Source of the DNA: Fructobacillus sp. CRL 2054
GTDB taxonomy: Bacteria; Bacillota; Bacilli; Lactobacillales; Lactobacillaceae
Length of the DNA: 46,473 nt
NCBI RefSeq assembly: GCF_028764065.1
Contig: NZ_JACOFN010000013.1
Location: 1-46,473 of the forward strand
Direction of reading: 5' to 3'
Shown here: positions 1 to 8,540 of the stretch, piece after piece
Layout of the letters: every line of letters begins with the position of its first letter
How positions within the stretch are numbered: position 1 is the stretch's first letter
Position numbers and translations under genes: made by a program
Notes under the pieces: generated by a model
Told to the model about the DNA's origin: nothing
The model's input: only the letters and a program-made list of their open reading frames with translations
Databases searched by the model: none

Positions 1-611
1 CAACCGTTACCGATGAACCAACTCCTTTGATACGAATAATCATATCGTGATGCTGTCGGTATGGGTCAATGGCTAGGTCGCTCGGATTGTTGACAACAAA
101 TGAGTTAGAAGTGAAATGATAGCTTGGCAAGTTGTCCAAATCTAAGTTCATTCCAAATGATAACTTATCCAAGTTATCGGCCAATTCATCCGAATTAAAC
201 GGCGTGACCTTTGTTCCAGAAATCACGGTAAACGTGAAATTAACAACCGCATCATCGGCCCTATCCAAGGGATTAATGTCGGTCGGATTAGCCAACACCC
301 AGACCGCTTTCCCTGGGTCGTCAGATGAACGAATCCGCATCGTTTTACGGCTATACAATTCGCCCTGTAAGGCGCTCTTAGCAAGATTAAACTCTTGCCG
401 TGTATTTGCCTTAATGAGCATTGAAACGGTCGCTGTGGACGAGTTAAACGCTACTGTCTGTAACAGCTGGCCGTCACTGCCTTGGATAGAATTATAAGCC
501 GGTGTAATCTGTGGCGCACCCACATTCATTTCCAACAAATCAATATTTGGGTACTTGTCTGTTAGACAAAATTCGCTGCCGTCTTTAGGCATGATATATA
601 AATCTGACATG
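1..611 (-). CDS. Phage distal tail protein (Dit-like), partial
   Basis: The frame opens with ATG at 609-611 (MSDLYIMPKDG) and is still open at the left edge, so at least 203 residues are encoded and the C-terminus is missing. The readable part fits the siphovirus tail family (Sipho_tail/Dit): an N-terminal beta-rich domain describing the hub that joins the tail tube to the baseplate. It lies 10 bases downstream of the tape measure gene, the usual place for Dit. An AAAGGGG-type ribosome site precedes the ATG. The family call rests on context plus general sequence character; the order is firm, the exact family moderately so. Confidence 0.75.
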
Positions 612-621
612 TTTCCCCTTT

Positions 622-3600
622 CTAAGTTCGTTGCCAATTACGCATGGCATTATCTTTTGACATTTGCTGATATAGCCCAACCAATGAGCCTGCCTGTCCG
701 CTACCTGCCAATTGTTCCTTATTGACGCCCAAGATGAGTGCCAACAGTGAAATGATTTGGTCAAGTTTTGAGCTGTCAACTGATTGTTGAACTGGTTGCG
801 TTGATCGCGGTTCGCTTGATTGGTTAAGCAAGTTATACCCGTTTGACGCTTGTACGCCAGCGACTGGAATTATTTTGCTTGGGTTGAAATTGTTAATCAC
901 GCTAGACACGTCATATAGCCCATCGTGTGAACCAACAACTCCACCGGTTGCGTACTTCTTAATGCCCTGCTTATCCATGATTCGCTTTGTGTCAGCTCCC
1001 GAATAAATACGAGTTCCGACCGGCAAAGGCATGATGACGTTACGCTGATTAGACATCATCAATTCGCCAGTAGGTAGGTGCATCAACTCTTTCCAGTCGG
1101 GACCAGTTCCATCGTTGACCATAACAATCTGGTTATTTTCCTTGACGATACCACCCATGGCGAAGTGTGGAATCAACTTACCGATTGACTTGCCGACCTT
1201 ACCGATAGTGTCAGAAATGCCCTTAATAATGGATTTGACCTTATTCACGGCCTTTTCTACCGTGGAAGTGATACCGTCCCAGATACTAGTGAACGCACTA
1301 GAAATACCGTTCCAAGCGCCATTCCAGACACTTTCAATGCCATGTACAGCACCAGAAATCACTGACTTCACTAGGTTCATTGCACCACTTGCGACTGATT
1401 TAATTCCACCCCAGATTGAACCGAAGAAAGAAGAAATACCGCCCCAAACAGCGTTCCAAACCACTTGAATACCTTTGACTTCGTTACCGATTAGGGTAGA
1501 CAATGACTTAACAACTGACGACCCAAAGGACTTGATTCCGTTCCAAATACCACTGAAGAATGAGTTAATTCCACCCCATGTGGCGTTCCAAACGTTACCA
1601 ATTGTCTTACATGCGGATGAGATAAACTTACCGATGTTACCCATCACATCGCCAACGAATCCAACAATTCCACCGAACACGCTCTTAATCGTTTTTCCGA
1701 TGTTATTAACTGCATCACGGAATGGCTTAAAGTGCTTGTATGCCTGAACCACAGCCACACCTAATCCGACAACGGCAGCCGCAAACCAAACCATTGGATT
1801 GGCCGCCATAGATACGCCAACTGCTTTAATGGCAACACCTAGCATCTTAAATGCCGGTGCTACCTTTTGCGCGAACATCAGTCCCTTTAAAGCGACAACA
1901 AAACCAGCAATAACACCAGTCAGCACCTTAAAGGTTGTCTTATGGTTCTTAGCCAAGTTGCCAAGTTTATTCAGCAAAGGAATAGCAATTTTAAGGCCAA
2001 CGCCCATGGTTGTTCCTGCTATTTTGGCTGCCGTTCCCATAGCGCTAAAGAAGTTTTGAATATCCTTAGCATGTGCTGCGATGAAATTGGCTAACTTTTC
2101 CACTCCACGGCTTGCTGCATCTGCAAATGTTACAACTGGGTTCTGTCCTTTCTTTCCAAAGGACTTAGAAAATGCACCAAAAATCGTGTTCGCTGCTTTA
2201 TTGACCGAATTACCAAAGCGATTAAAGGCATCATCAACACCTTTACCGTCTAGTGACTTTGACAAGCTGGCAAGCATAGCGTTTGAATTACTAAAGAATC
2301 CCTTAGTAATCTCGCCCGATAACACTTGATAACGGGACTTAAAATGGTTCGTAAAACCATCAAAAGTCTTGTAATAGTTATCCAAGGCCATTGGCTTGGT
2401 CTTGGCTAAGTCGTTCATGGCGTTTTTTACATCGTTCATTGAAATCTTGCCGTTCTTAGCAAAATCATTCAACTGGGTACGTGAAACACCCATCGTCTTA
2501 GCCAATTGGTCACCGAAACCTTTATACTGCTTTTCCATCTTCGTGATAGAACCAGCGTTAATCTTACCGGTTGCGGACATCTGACTAAGCATCTTAACCG
2601 AGTCAGCCATCTGGTCGTCATTCTTTCCGTATGCACGTCCCAAGATTCCCAGTGAGTTTGTCAGCTGTTCAGTCTGCTCCTTGTTTTTCGTGATGCCATA
2701 GGCCGTTTTAGTCATGGCTGCACCGACTGATTCGGTATAACCAGATGTTTCACGAATCTTCTTCACGTTATCCGTCAGTGATGCTGACAGCGCCTTATTT
2801 CCATTGGTAAACGTATCGAAACCGACTTGGATATTTTGCATCGTTTTGTTGTATTCAACACCGGCCGAAACAACCCCTGTGATGTGGCTAGTAACGGTTG
2901 ATAAGGCATTAGTGACGCCACTAGCAACCAAGTTAGCACCCAACATCTTAGCGAATAAATGATTGGTCTTATTGACCTTTTCATTCATCTTATTTAGCTT
3001 TTCGCGTGTCTTGTCGATGCTAGAACTGTTGATTTTAATCCCATGGTTATTCATGGTCTTAATCTCTTTGTTCGCCTCGGCAATCTTGGCTTTCATTTGA
3101 GCAACGCGCAACTCTTGTTTCTTGTACGCCTCCGAGTTTTTATCGCCAGATTCTGACAACTTATTCAACTCGGACTGCTGAATTTTCAAGATGCTGTTTA
3201 AGCTCTCACGGGTCTTTTGCAGACCAGACAACTTAGCCTTATTGGCTTCGTTCGTCTTCCCCTCGGCCTCCAGTGCTTTCACATTGGCATTGGTCATTTC
3301 GGTATTGTGCTGAATGTCGCCATTCAACTTAGACAAACCGGACGACTGATACTTATATGATTCGCTGGCCTTGGATAATTGACCATTGTAGCTATTTAAT
3401 TGCCGTTCAGCTTTCACCAATTCAGCGGTCAAATAGGTCTGCAAGTCCTTACCCTTTTGTGTGTCAGTATTGACATTCCCAAGGGCCGTTTTAAGGCTAT
3501 CGACCTTTTCTTTTTGCTTTGCGACCGTATCAGTCAGTCCATCATACTTGGCCTTAGATGCGCCAACAGCATCCCCTGCTGACTTCATCTGCGCTTCTTG

Positions 3601-3720
3601 CACTTTCCAAGCGTTGTTGGTGGACTTAACTTCATTTCCCAACTCTTTCAGTGACGACTTAGCTTGTGTCACATCAAGGGTTAGGTTGGTCGCCATTTCT
3701 GTTGCAATTTTATTAGCCAT
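622..3720 (-). CDS. Phage tape measure protein
   Basis: 1032 residues. The protein sets siphovirus tail length, fills the tail tube and is thought to enter the host envelope at DNA ejection. Residues about 10-260 are charged, Lys/Glu-rich and coiled-coil like. The middle (about 570-710) has several hydrophobic segments. Residues about 710-860 hold recurring Trp motifs of the kind WNAxWGGIxSFF and IWxGIKS, typical of tape measures. The start ATG at 3718-3720 has a perfect AGGAGG seven bases upstream. That ribosome site overlaps the stop region of the frameshifted tail chaperone (TGA at 3733-3735), so the two are coupled. It lies between the tail chaperones and Dit, as expected. Confidence 0.95.
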   Translation of the reverse strand: MANKIATEMATNLTLDVTQAKSSLKELGNEVKSTNNAWKVQEAQMKSAGDAVGASKAKYDGLTDTVAKQKEKVDSLKTALGNVNTDTQKGKDLQTYLTAELVKAERQLNSYNGQLSKASESYKYQSSGLSKLNGDIQHNTEMTNANVKALEAEGKTNEANKAKLSGLQKTRESLNSILKIQQSELNKLSESGDKNSEAYKKQELRVAQMKAKIAEANKEIKTMNNHGIKINSSSIDKTREKLNKMNEKVNKTNHLFAKMLGANLVASGVTNALSTVTSHITGVVSAGVEYNKTMQNIQVGFDTFTNGNKALSASLTDNVKKIRETSGYTESVGAAMTKTAYGITKNKEQTEQLTNSLGILGRAYGKNDDQMADSVKMLSQMSATGKINAGSITKMEKQYKGFGDQLAKTMGVSRTQLNDFAKNGKISMNDVKNAMNDLAKTKPMALDNYYKTFDGFTNHFKSRYQVLSGEITKGFFSNSNAMLASLSKSLDGKGVDDAFNRFGNSVNKAANTIFGAFSKSFGKKGQNPVVTFADAASRGVEKLANFIAAHAKDIQNFFSAMGTAAKIAGTTMGVGLKIAIPLLNKLGNLAKNHKTTFKVLTGVIAGFVVALKGLMFAQKVAPAFKMLGVAIKAVGVSMAANPMVWFAAAVVGLGVAVVQAYKHFKPFRDAVNNIGKTIKSVFGGIVGFVGDVMGNIGKFISSACKTIGNVWNATWGGINSFFSGIWNGIKSFGSSVVKSLSTLIGNEVKGIQVVWNAVWGGISSFFGSIWGGIKSVASGAMNLVKSVISGAVHGIESVWNGAWNGISSAFTSIWDGITSTVEKAVNKVKSIIKGISDTIGKVGKSIGKLIPHFAMGGIVKENNQIVMVNDGTGPDWKELMHLPTGELMMSNQRNVIMPLPVGTRIYSGADTKRIMDKQGIKKYATGGVVGSHDGLYDVSSVINNFNPSKIIPVAGVQASNGYNLLNQSSEPRSTQPVQQSVDSSKLDQIISLLALILGVNKEQLAGSGQAGSLVGLYQQMSKDNAMRNWQRT

Positions 3721-3732
3721 TTATACCTCCTT

Positions 3733-4355
3733 TCATATTTTCTGTGCAGTCTTGCCGTCCGAGTTAAGGCCCATTGAACGCAAGAAAGCACCCGTTGATA
3801 ATGGTCGGTCTTTCTTTTCTTTAGCGTTCATGATTTCGGCCATTCGGTAATAGTCTTGTTGATCAAAGTCACTGGGCAAGATGTGTAATTCAGACAATGC
3901 CTGTTGGTAGGTATAATCGAAATCTTTTAGCGCTTCATCAAAGAAATCAAAACGCTGGGTTAGGCTTTTAAATCGTCCACCTCTCCCGTGTTTTCTTCGG
4001 GTTCTACCTTTAAGATGGCTGATGTAATCTTAGTGGACAAATCAATGGTTTCATTAAAGTCAAGATTATCGAGCTTTTCTTGATGCTCTTCATCCAAACC
4101 AAGCATGTCAGTGATGTATTCTTGCGTGTTGACCATGTTTTCCAACATTGAAGTGAACATCGTGTCCACGCCTTTGGCGGCGCTAGTATCATCAGACGCC
4201 TTTTCCATTTGCTTTTGCATCTGGGCTTGCTTGACCTGCAAACGAGCCTGTCCACGCTGAAATTCAAAGGTCTTGCGCATGTTTGCGTTAGTTTCTTTGA
4301 TTTCAATCTTCTTGCGAATACCTAATTCTTGTAAAACACTAATTTTAACTGTCAT
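3733..4355 (-). CDS. Tail assembly chaperone, GT-like fusion made by -1 ribosomal frameshift
   Basis: Slipping -1 at TTTAAAA (3966-3972) bypasses the TAA at 3960-3962 and joins the G-like protein to a second open frame that ends with TGA at 3733-3735. The added part is about 78 residues, beginning SLTQRFDFFDEALKDF and containing QDYYRMAEIMNAKEKK. That downstream frame has no good start of its own: its first ATG is internal and without a ribosome site. This is the arrangement known for lambda gpG/gpGT and for many siphoviruses. The fusion would be about 206 residues. The sequence shows the heptamer and frames directly; the actual frameshift rate is unknown. Confidence 0.85.
3960..4355 (-). CDS. 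Tail assembly chaperone, G-like (zero-frame product)
   Basis: 131 residues, acidic towards the C-terminus (ends EVDDLKA). Position between major tail protein and tape measure, size, and the overlapping downstream frame identify it as the gpG-type tail assembly chaperone, which coats the tape measure during tail assembly. The ATG at 4353-4355 follows GGAGAAATT. A canonical slippery heptamer lies two codons before its stop (3966-3972), so most ribosomes should make this short form and a fraction the longer GT-like form. The residue sequence itself is not one I can place in a named family. Confidence 0.85.
   Translation of the reverse strand: MTVKISVLQELGIRKKIEIKETNANMRKTFEFQRGQARLQVKQAQMQKQMEKASDDTSAAKGVDTMFTSMLENMVNTQEYITDMLGLDEEHQEKLDNLDFNETIDLSTKITSAILKVEPEENTGEVDDLKA
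3966..3972 (-). promoter_or_regulatory. Slippery heptamer TTTAAAA for programmed -1 frameshift
   Basis: On the minus strand the zero-frame codons read GAT TTA AAA GCC TAA. This gives X XXY YYZ = T TTA AAA, a textbook -1 slip site, only two codons before the zero-frame stop. The -1 frame stays open for about 80 codons. Confidence 0.88.
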
Positions 4356-4396
4356 AATTTCTCCTTAACGATATTTTGGCGGCCTAGAAAGACCAT

Positions 4397-4422
4397 AATA
4401 AAAAGCCGACCGTTAGGCCGAC
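4397..4422 (-). terminator. Rho-independent terminator after the major tail protein gene
   Basis: On the minus strand a 7-bp stem (GTCGGCC / GGTCGGC, two G-U pairs, loop TAAC) is followed by TTTTTATT. It lies just beyond the TGA of the major tail gene. A partial terminator here would lower expression of tail chaperones and tape measure relative to the abundant tube protein. Confidence 0.7.
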
Positions 4423-4433
4423 CTGTAAAAAAA

Positions 4434-5069
4434 TCACTTGGATGGAACAACCGTTGCAGATGATGCAGTTGCTGGGAAGATTTCGCCGAACATCTTGTCC
4501 TTGTCGAAACCTTGTGCTTCAGAGAAGTAATACTTACCAAAGCCATCGTCCCCACGTTCGATGTGTCCGAATGTCAACGCATCAGTTGTGCGCTTTTCAG
4601 CTGCATCGTTCGTTGCCATATTTTGGCTTGGTTCAGTAACAACGGCTGCGTAGAAACCAACGTAAACAGGTTGTGTTTCATCAAAGGCGTCTGCTGATTC
4701 AACCAACAAGGCAATGCGGTTGTTTGAGTTAGACTTACCAGTGATGCCATAACCACCCTTACCATCTGATTGGTTACCAATCATGCGCTGCTTGATTTCT
4801 GCTGGCAAGTGGTTGACCGTCAAAACAGTCTGCACGTTACCCTTAGCGGCTGACTTGTAGACAATCTTGTTTGAACCATAGATGTCAGATAAAGCACCTT
4901 GTAGGTTGGTCATGTTAGCAGATGCCAAACCATAAGAAGTTGATTCATCAATTAAGAACTTACCGTCCTTATCGTTGACGTCACCGTTAATACCGTCAAC
5001 GCCCGTGATAACTTTGAAATTGCTATCAACACGAGCAACCCATGCTCGCTTAATACCTAATGTGGCCAT
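4434..5069 (-). CDS. Phage major tail (tube) protein
   Basis: 211 residues, beginning MATLGIKRAW. Size, neutral composition, Ala/Gly/Thr-rich character and position match phi13-type major tail proteins, which polymerise into the tail tube. The ATG at 5067-5069 overlaps the stop of the preceding gene as TAATG, with AGAGGT upstream. A terminator hairpin follows directly. The family name is recalled from similar lactic and staphylococcal phages and was not searched. Confidence 0.85.
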   Translation of the reverse strand: MATLGIKRAWVARVDSNFKVITGVDGINGDVNDKDGKFLIDESTSYGLASANMTNLQGALSDIYGSNKIVYKSAAKGNVQTVLTVNHLPAEIKQRMIGNQSDGKGGYGITGKSNSNNRIALLVESADAFDETQPVYVGFYAAVVTEPSQNMATNDAAEKRTTDALTFGHIERGDDGFGKYYFSEAQGFDKDKMFGEIFPATASSATVVPSK

Positions 5070-5434
5070 TAAATACCTCTTTCTGTCTTACCGACGATTA
5101 TTGTTTGATAGTCTTGAGCGGTGTCTGGGTCTTGAATGCGACCACGGACGTTTTCCACGACATATCCTTTTGAAATTAAAAAGCGCATCAGATCTAACTC
5201 AACTGAGTCGTAATCTAATTCGCTTTCTGTTGAATAATAAATTTGAATTTCTAGGTCGTACTGCATGCTTCGAAAAGCATTCGACCCGAAGTCCTTTAGT
5301 TGTTGCGTGCTGTCACGCATAAAAATGAACGTGCTGTTGCTTTTAGCTGTATCTGGTACCGACTTGATGTAGACATCGTCCGCCCAATCAAAGTGGCCAG
5401 ATAACAGACCGTATAAATTACTAAGTGCTGTCAT
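5069..5434 (-). CDS. DUF806-like tail completion protein
   Basis: 121 residues. Resembles the DUF806 proteins of lactic acid bacterial phages (N-terminal segment with LSNLYGLLSGHFDWADDVYI, C-terminal acidic helices). It occupies the slot of the tail terminator/completion protein, between an HK97 gp10-like gene and the major tail gene. It starts with ATG at 5432-5434, overlapping the upstream TGA as ATGA, and ends in a TAATG overlap with the next gene. The role as tail terminator is inferred from position. Confidence 0.75.
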   Translation of the reverse strand: MTALSNLYGLLSGHFDWADDVYIKSVPDTAKSNSTFIFMRDSTQQLKDFGSNAFRSMQYDLEIQIYYSTESELDYDSVELDLMRFLISKGYVVENVRGRIQDPDTAQDYQTIIVGKTERGI

Positions 5435-5850
5435 TTACTCTTCCTTTGCTGAACTTCCGTCAGTGCCTTTTGAATAGCGTTTCCGGTCTTTTCTTGAGCA
5501 GCAATCACACCCTTATCCAAGAATGAATCACCTTTCATTTTGACCGTACCATCGTTCAAAAAACGGGCAATACGAGCATGATTAGCATCAGATTTGCTAA
5601 AGCCAACCGCCGTATTCCCATTTTCTTTTTCACCATCTAATCGGCCAATCTCGAATGAATCAGCTAAGTGCTTCATCTTTCCTTGACGGCGACTCGCATT
5701 GTAGTGATTAGAACGAGTTGTTGCTGCCAAACTGTCTTTCAACTCTTCGGCACCCTTACCAGTAATCTCTTCACGCTCTTCCACTGTTAGATTGACCAGC
5801 CCACCTACCTTGTTTAACCATCCCCCTAATTGACTTTCAAAATCGCTCAT
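5431..5850 (-). CDS. HK97 gp10-like head-tail joining/tail component
   Basis: 139 residues, basic C-terminus. It shows features of the HK97-gp10 family: an N-terminal helix, a region with SRRQGKMKHLADS, and a HARIARFLNDGT motif in the middle. Members help connect head and tail. The ATG at 5848-5850 and its stop both overlap the neighbours as ATGA, so it is translated as part of a tightly coupled series. Confidence 0.8.
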   Translation of the reverse strand: MSDFESQLGGWLNKVGGLVNLTVEEREEITGKGAEELKDSLAATTRSNHYNASRRQGKMKHLADSFEIGRLDGEKENGNTAVGFSKSDANHARIARFLNDGTVKMKGDSFLDKGVIAAQEKTGNAIQKALTEVQQRKSK

Positions 5851-6185
5851 GGCTTGGTTACCACCTTGAGTGTTAATAGGTCAAAGGTTTCACGCATAGA
5901 ACGGTTATCTGGACTGAACAAAACAAACTGATAGACCACGTCTTTGATACGAACCCGTAAGTCGGGCGTAATCGCACCATCATGACGAACAGCAATCTGC
6001 TTTGTGTCTGTATCAGTAACACCAAGCAACTGATATTGCTGGTTAAAGGTCTGATTTCGCCAACCAAACCATCGTGAAAACTTAGGTGTAAATGTCGGAA
6101 CAGGGTTTCCATTCTTGGGGTTTGGCTTTGTGGTGTACGTTCCAAACTCGCACCGGTCTGTGAACTCAAGTGGATTTATTTGCAT
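5847..6185 (-). CDS. Phage head closure (head-tail adaptor) protein
   Basis: 112 residues, starting MQINPLEFTDR. The longer open frame starts further upstream, but ATG at 6183-6185 has GAGGAGG upstream and gives the length normal for SPP1 gp16/HK97 gp7-type stoppers. It contains the family-like stretch around DLRVRIKDVVYQF, where such proteins describe the coordinate of the connector interface. It overlaps the upstream connector gene by 20 bases. Confidence 0.75.
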   Translation of the reverse strand: MQINPLEFTDRCEFGTYTTKPNPKNGNPVPTFTPKFSRWFGWRNQTFNQQYQLLGVTDTDTKQIAVRHDGAITPDLRVRIKDVVYQFVLFSPDNRSMRETFDLLTLKVVTKP

Positions 6186-6507
6186 CGGTATTCTCCTCCT
6201 CAAATCGCGCATACTCGCCCTGCAATTGACTGACAATCGAATCAACTGCCAGTTCAATTGGATAGGACTGAACGAGCGACAAGGCCGTTCGGTATGAGTA
6301 ATAAGCACTCGCTTGAGCGATAACTGCCACCCTAATCAACTCGACGACATTGTCTTGCTGATAAAAGGCTGGCTTATCGTTTCCAACAGCGTTTTTGATG
6401 TAGTTTTCGGCAGCAATTGCATAGCCATGTAACAACGTATCATCTGCGTTCGTGTCAACACGCAAGGACAGTTTCAAATCATCAATTGATACTAGTGGTT
6501 CAATCAT
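6166..6507 (-). CDS. Phage head-tail connector (gp6-like)
   Basis: 113 residues from ATG at 6505-6507, which has GGAGG at correct spacing; a TTG start five codons upstream would run through that site and is rejected. The protein is mostly helical, with IDDLKLSLRVDTNADD near the start, the hallmark of gp6/DNA-packaging connectors that bind below the portal. Confidence 0.82.
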   Translation of the reverse strand: MIEPLVSIDDLKLSLRVDTNADDTLLHGYAIAAENYIKNAVGNDKPAFYQQDNVVELIRVAVIAQASAYYSYRTALSLVQSYPIELAVDSIVSQLQGEYARFEEENTDANKST

Positions 6508-6576
6508 CTGTCCTCCTTTCAAGCCGCCCCAATCTCTTTGGGTACTGTGTATTTATTCGGCGACAAGGTAGCGCGC

Positions 6577-7785
6577 TTACTTAGAAGCGTCAGCGGTTTG
6601 CTTAGGCAAGTTGAACACTTGGTCAGCAATCTTAGTAAAGCCACCAGCGATGTAGGCGTCGCCATCCGTTGGCTGTACATCAAAGCGGTCAATAACACGC
6701 AACTTAGTCGTGTCAGTCGTGAATGAGTTGCCACCCACGTTAGTCGTGGCAATTGACATGTTCTCACGGTCGAACAACGTGATTGCTTGTGTGAAGTCTC
6801 CGAAGTAGATAATGTTCTTGCCGTTTTCAAGCGTTGGCATCCACTTGTCAGAAACAACCTTGACTGGGAATCCCAAGATGGTATCGACCGCACCTTGAGT
6901 AACATCCTTTTGGATGAGGTATTGACCAGTTCCCGTCTTGACCTTTGACAATGTGTTAAATCCAGACTGGTTAACGACGAACTTAGCCGTTGCCTTAAGC
7001 GCTGGGTCAAGTTCATTGATGAGGTCGTGCAAGTCGTCGAACTTTGCAACATCAACGGAGTGATCAGGTGATGCCATTACCTTCAAGATTTCAGCGTTGC
7101 GAGTAACAACGACCTTCTTGGCAACCCAGCCAGTCAACCAACCCATGATGTTTTCGGCAGTATCCTTGAGCAATGAGTTAGTGACGGTTTGGATTCCTGC
7201 ATAGCGCTTGATGAGGTACTTAACCAACGTCAACTTTGGTTCGTCGATTTCACCAATTTCACCATCTTCTGCGTCCAAGTTGACAAGTGGCGTAACATCA
7301 GACCACTTTTCGTAGACACGTTGACCGTTAGTAGTACCAACGTGTTCAACACGAACCAATTCTTGCAATGAATCGTATTGGCGAACCAACTTGTTAATGG
7401 TTGTTTGGATGTCCTTTGGAATCGTCAGTCCAGCATTTACGCCAGAGTCATCAGTCGTTGAATTGACAGAGTTCTTGAAAGACATGTCGCCCATGACCAT
7501 CTTCTTAAAGTCGTCAATGAAGGTTGCCTTCTTCTTTTCTTCCGACTTAGTCAATGGCTTAACATCTGCCTTAACAGCTTGCGTTGCCATTTCATCAGTG
7601 AAAGCGTCCAGGTTTTCCTCAGCCAAATCGCGCTTAGCAACAGCGTTTTCAACTTCTGCCTTCTTAGCTTGGATTTGTTCAACTGTCACATCATCGTTGA
7701 CAGCCATGGCTTGCATTTCGGAACGCAAATCAGAAACCTTGTTTCCAGCGTCTGCGTAAACCTTTTGTAGTTCGTTTAAGTTCAT
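6577..7785 (-). CDS. Phage major capsid protein, HK97 fold
   Basis: 402 residues. Residues 1 to about 115 form a charged, coiled-coil scaffold-like segment with many Glu/Lys/Ala. The rest has HK97-type features such as GLTIPKDIQTTINKLVRQYDSL, the E-loop/N-arm start, and a later GFPVKVVSDKWMP. The upstream ClpP-like protease probably removes the N-terminal part during maturation. The ATG at 7783-7785 follows AAAAGGAGAAG. Just after its stop another frame stays open to 6519 (see findings). Confidence 0.93.
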   Translation of the reverse strand: MNLNELQKVYADAGNKVSDLRSEMQAMAVNDDVTVEQIQAKKAEVENAVAKRDLAEENLDAFTDEMATQAVKADVKPLTKSEEKKKATFIDDFKKMVMGDMSFKNSVNSTTDDSGVNAGLTIPKDIQTTINKLVRQYDSLQELVRVEHVGTTNGQRVYEKWSDVTPLVNLDAEDGEIGEIDEPKLTLVKYLIKRYAGIQTVTNSLLKDTAENIMGWLTGWVAKKVVVTRNAEILKVMASPDHSVDVAKFDDLHDLINELDPALKATAKFVVNQSGFNTLSKVKTGTGQYLIQKDVTQGAVDTILGFPVKVVSDKWMPTLENGKNIIYFGDFTQAITLFDRENMSIATTNVGGNSFTTDTTKLRVIDRFDVQPTDGDAYIAGGFTKIADQVFNLPKQTADASK

Positions 7786-7799
7786 GTATCTTCTCCTTT

Positions 7800-8540
7800 T
7801 TAGTTAAATGAGGCTAACAAAATAGCCGCCTTCTGATTTCGCAAATCAGTAAGACGACTTTCGTTCGTTACTTCTTCAGTTTTTGATTTTTCCGTCTTGT
7901 CTGACGTGGGCTTTTCTTCCCGTTCTTCCAACTCGGCTTTTGCCTTTAAGTTCAAAAACTTCTCAACAACAGACTTTGGAATAACTCCTGCTGCTGCATT
8001 AACCAACTGTGGCGCTTCTTGGAACATGATGTTGTCAGCAAATCCCTTATCAACAGCATCCTTAGCTCCTAGCCAAGTTTCGTTGCTCATCATGTTCAGC
8101 AACTGTCCCTGATCAATACCAGTCTTCTGCTCATAAGCACTGGCGATTGATTCGTCAATACCTTGCAAAGCGTTAATGGTCTTGGCCATATCATCTTGGT
8201 TCCCCTCCGCCATTGTTGACGCTTGGTGAATCATGATTTGACCAGTTGGACTGATGTTGACTTGGTCCCCAGCCATTGCAATCACGGAAGCGGCACTTGC
8301 TGCCAAACCTTGAATGTTGACCACCACGTTTCGGTCACTGTCTCGCAACATCGTGTAAATCTCGGATGCTGCAAAGACGTCCCCTCCGTTTGACGCAATG
8401 TTCAAAACAAGGTCATCTGTGTTTCCGTCCTGTACCTTCTTACATACATTGGATGGATTAACGCAAGTTAAGTCCAACCAGCTGTACATCAAAGCCGTTT
8501 GGTCGTCGACAACGGGACCCTTAATATCAATTACTGTCAT
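7800..8540 (-). CDS. Prohead protease, ClpP-like (S14)
   Basis: 246 residues. Contains SNGGDVFAASEIY, then GLAASAASVIAMAG with the likely nucleophile Ser82, and MIHQAS with the likely catalytic His105, matching ClpP. The C-terminal 70 residues are charged and not part of the protease fold. It should process capsid and portal proteins during head maturation. The ATG at 8538-8540 has AAAGGAGG upstream and overlaps the portal gene by 14 bases. Confidence 0.93.
   Translation of the reverse strand: MTVIDIKGPVVDDQTALMYSWLDLTCVNPSNVCKKVQDGNTDDLVLNIASNGGDVFAASEIYTMLRDSDRNVVVNIQGLAASAASVIAMAGDQVNISPTGQIMIHQASTMAEGNQDDMAKTINALQGIDESIASAYEQKTGIDQGQLLNMMSNETWLGAKDAVDKGFADNIMFQEAPQLVNAAAGVIPKSVVEKFLNLKAKAELEEREEKPTSDKTEKSKTEEVTNESRLTDLRNQKAAILLASFN

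Noticed and set aside
132-497. Open plus-strand frame over the Dit gene
   Set aside because: It mirrors the minus-strand tail gene, which has a proper start, ribosome site and operon place; the plus frame has none.
6519-7055. 178-codon frame overlapping the major capsid gene
   Set aside because: Composition is Ser/Thr/Leu-rich nonsense typical of a shifted frame; only its last 22 codons lie outside the capsid gene and are discussed as a possible extension.
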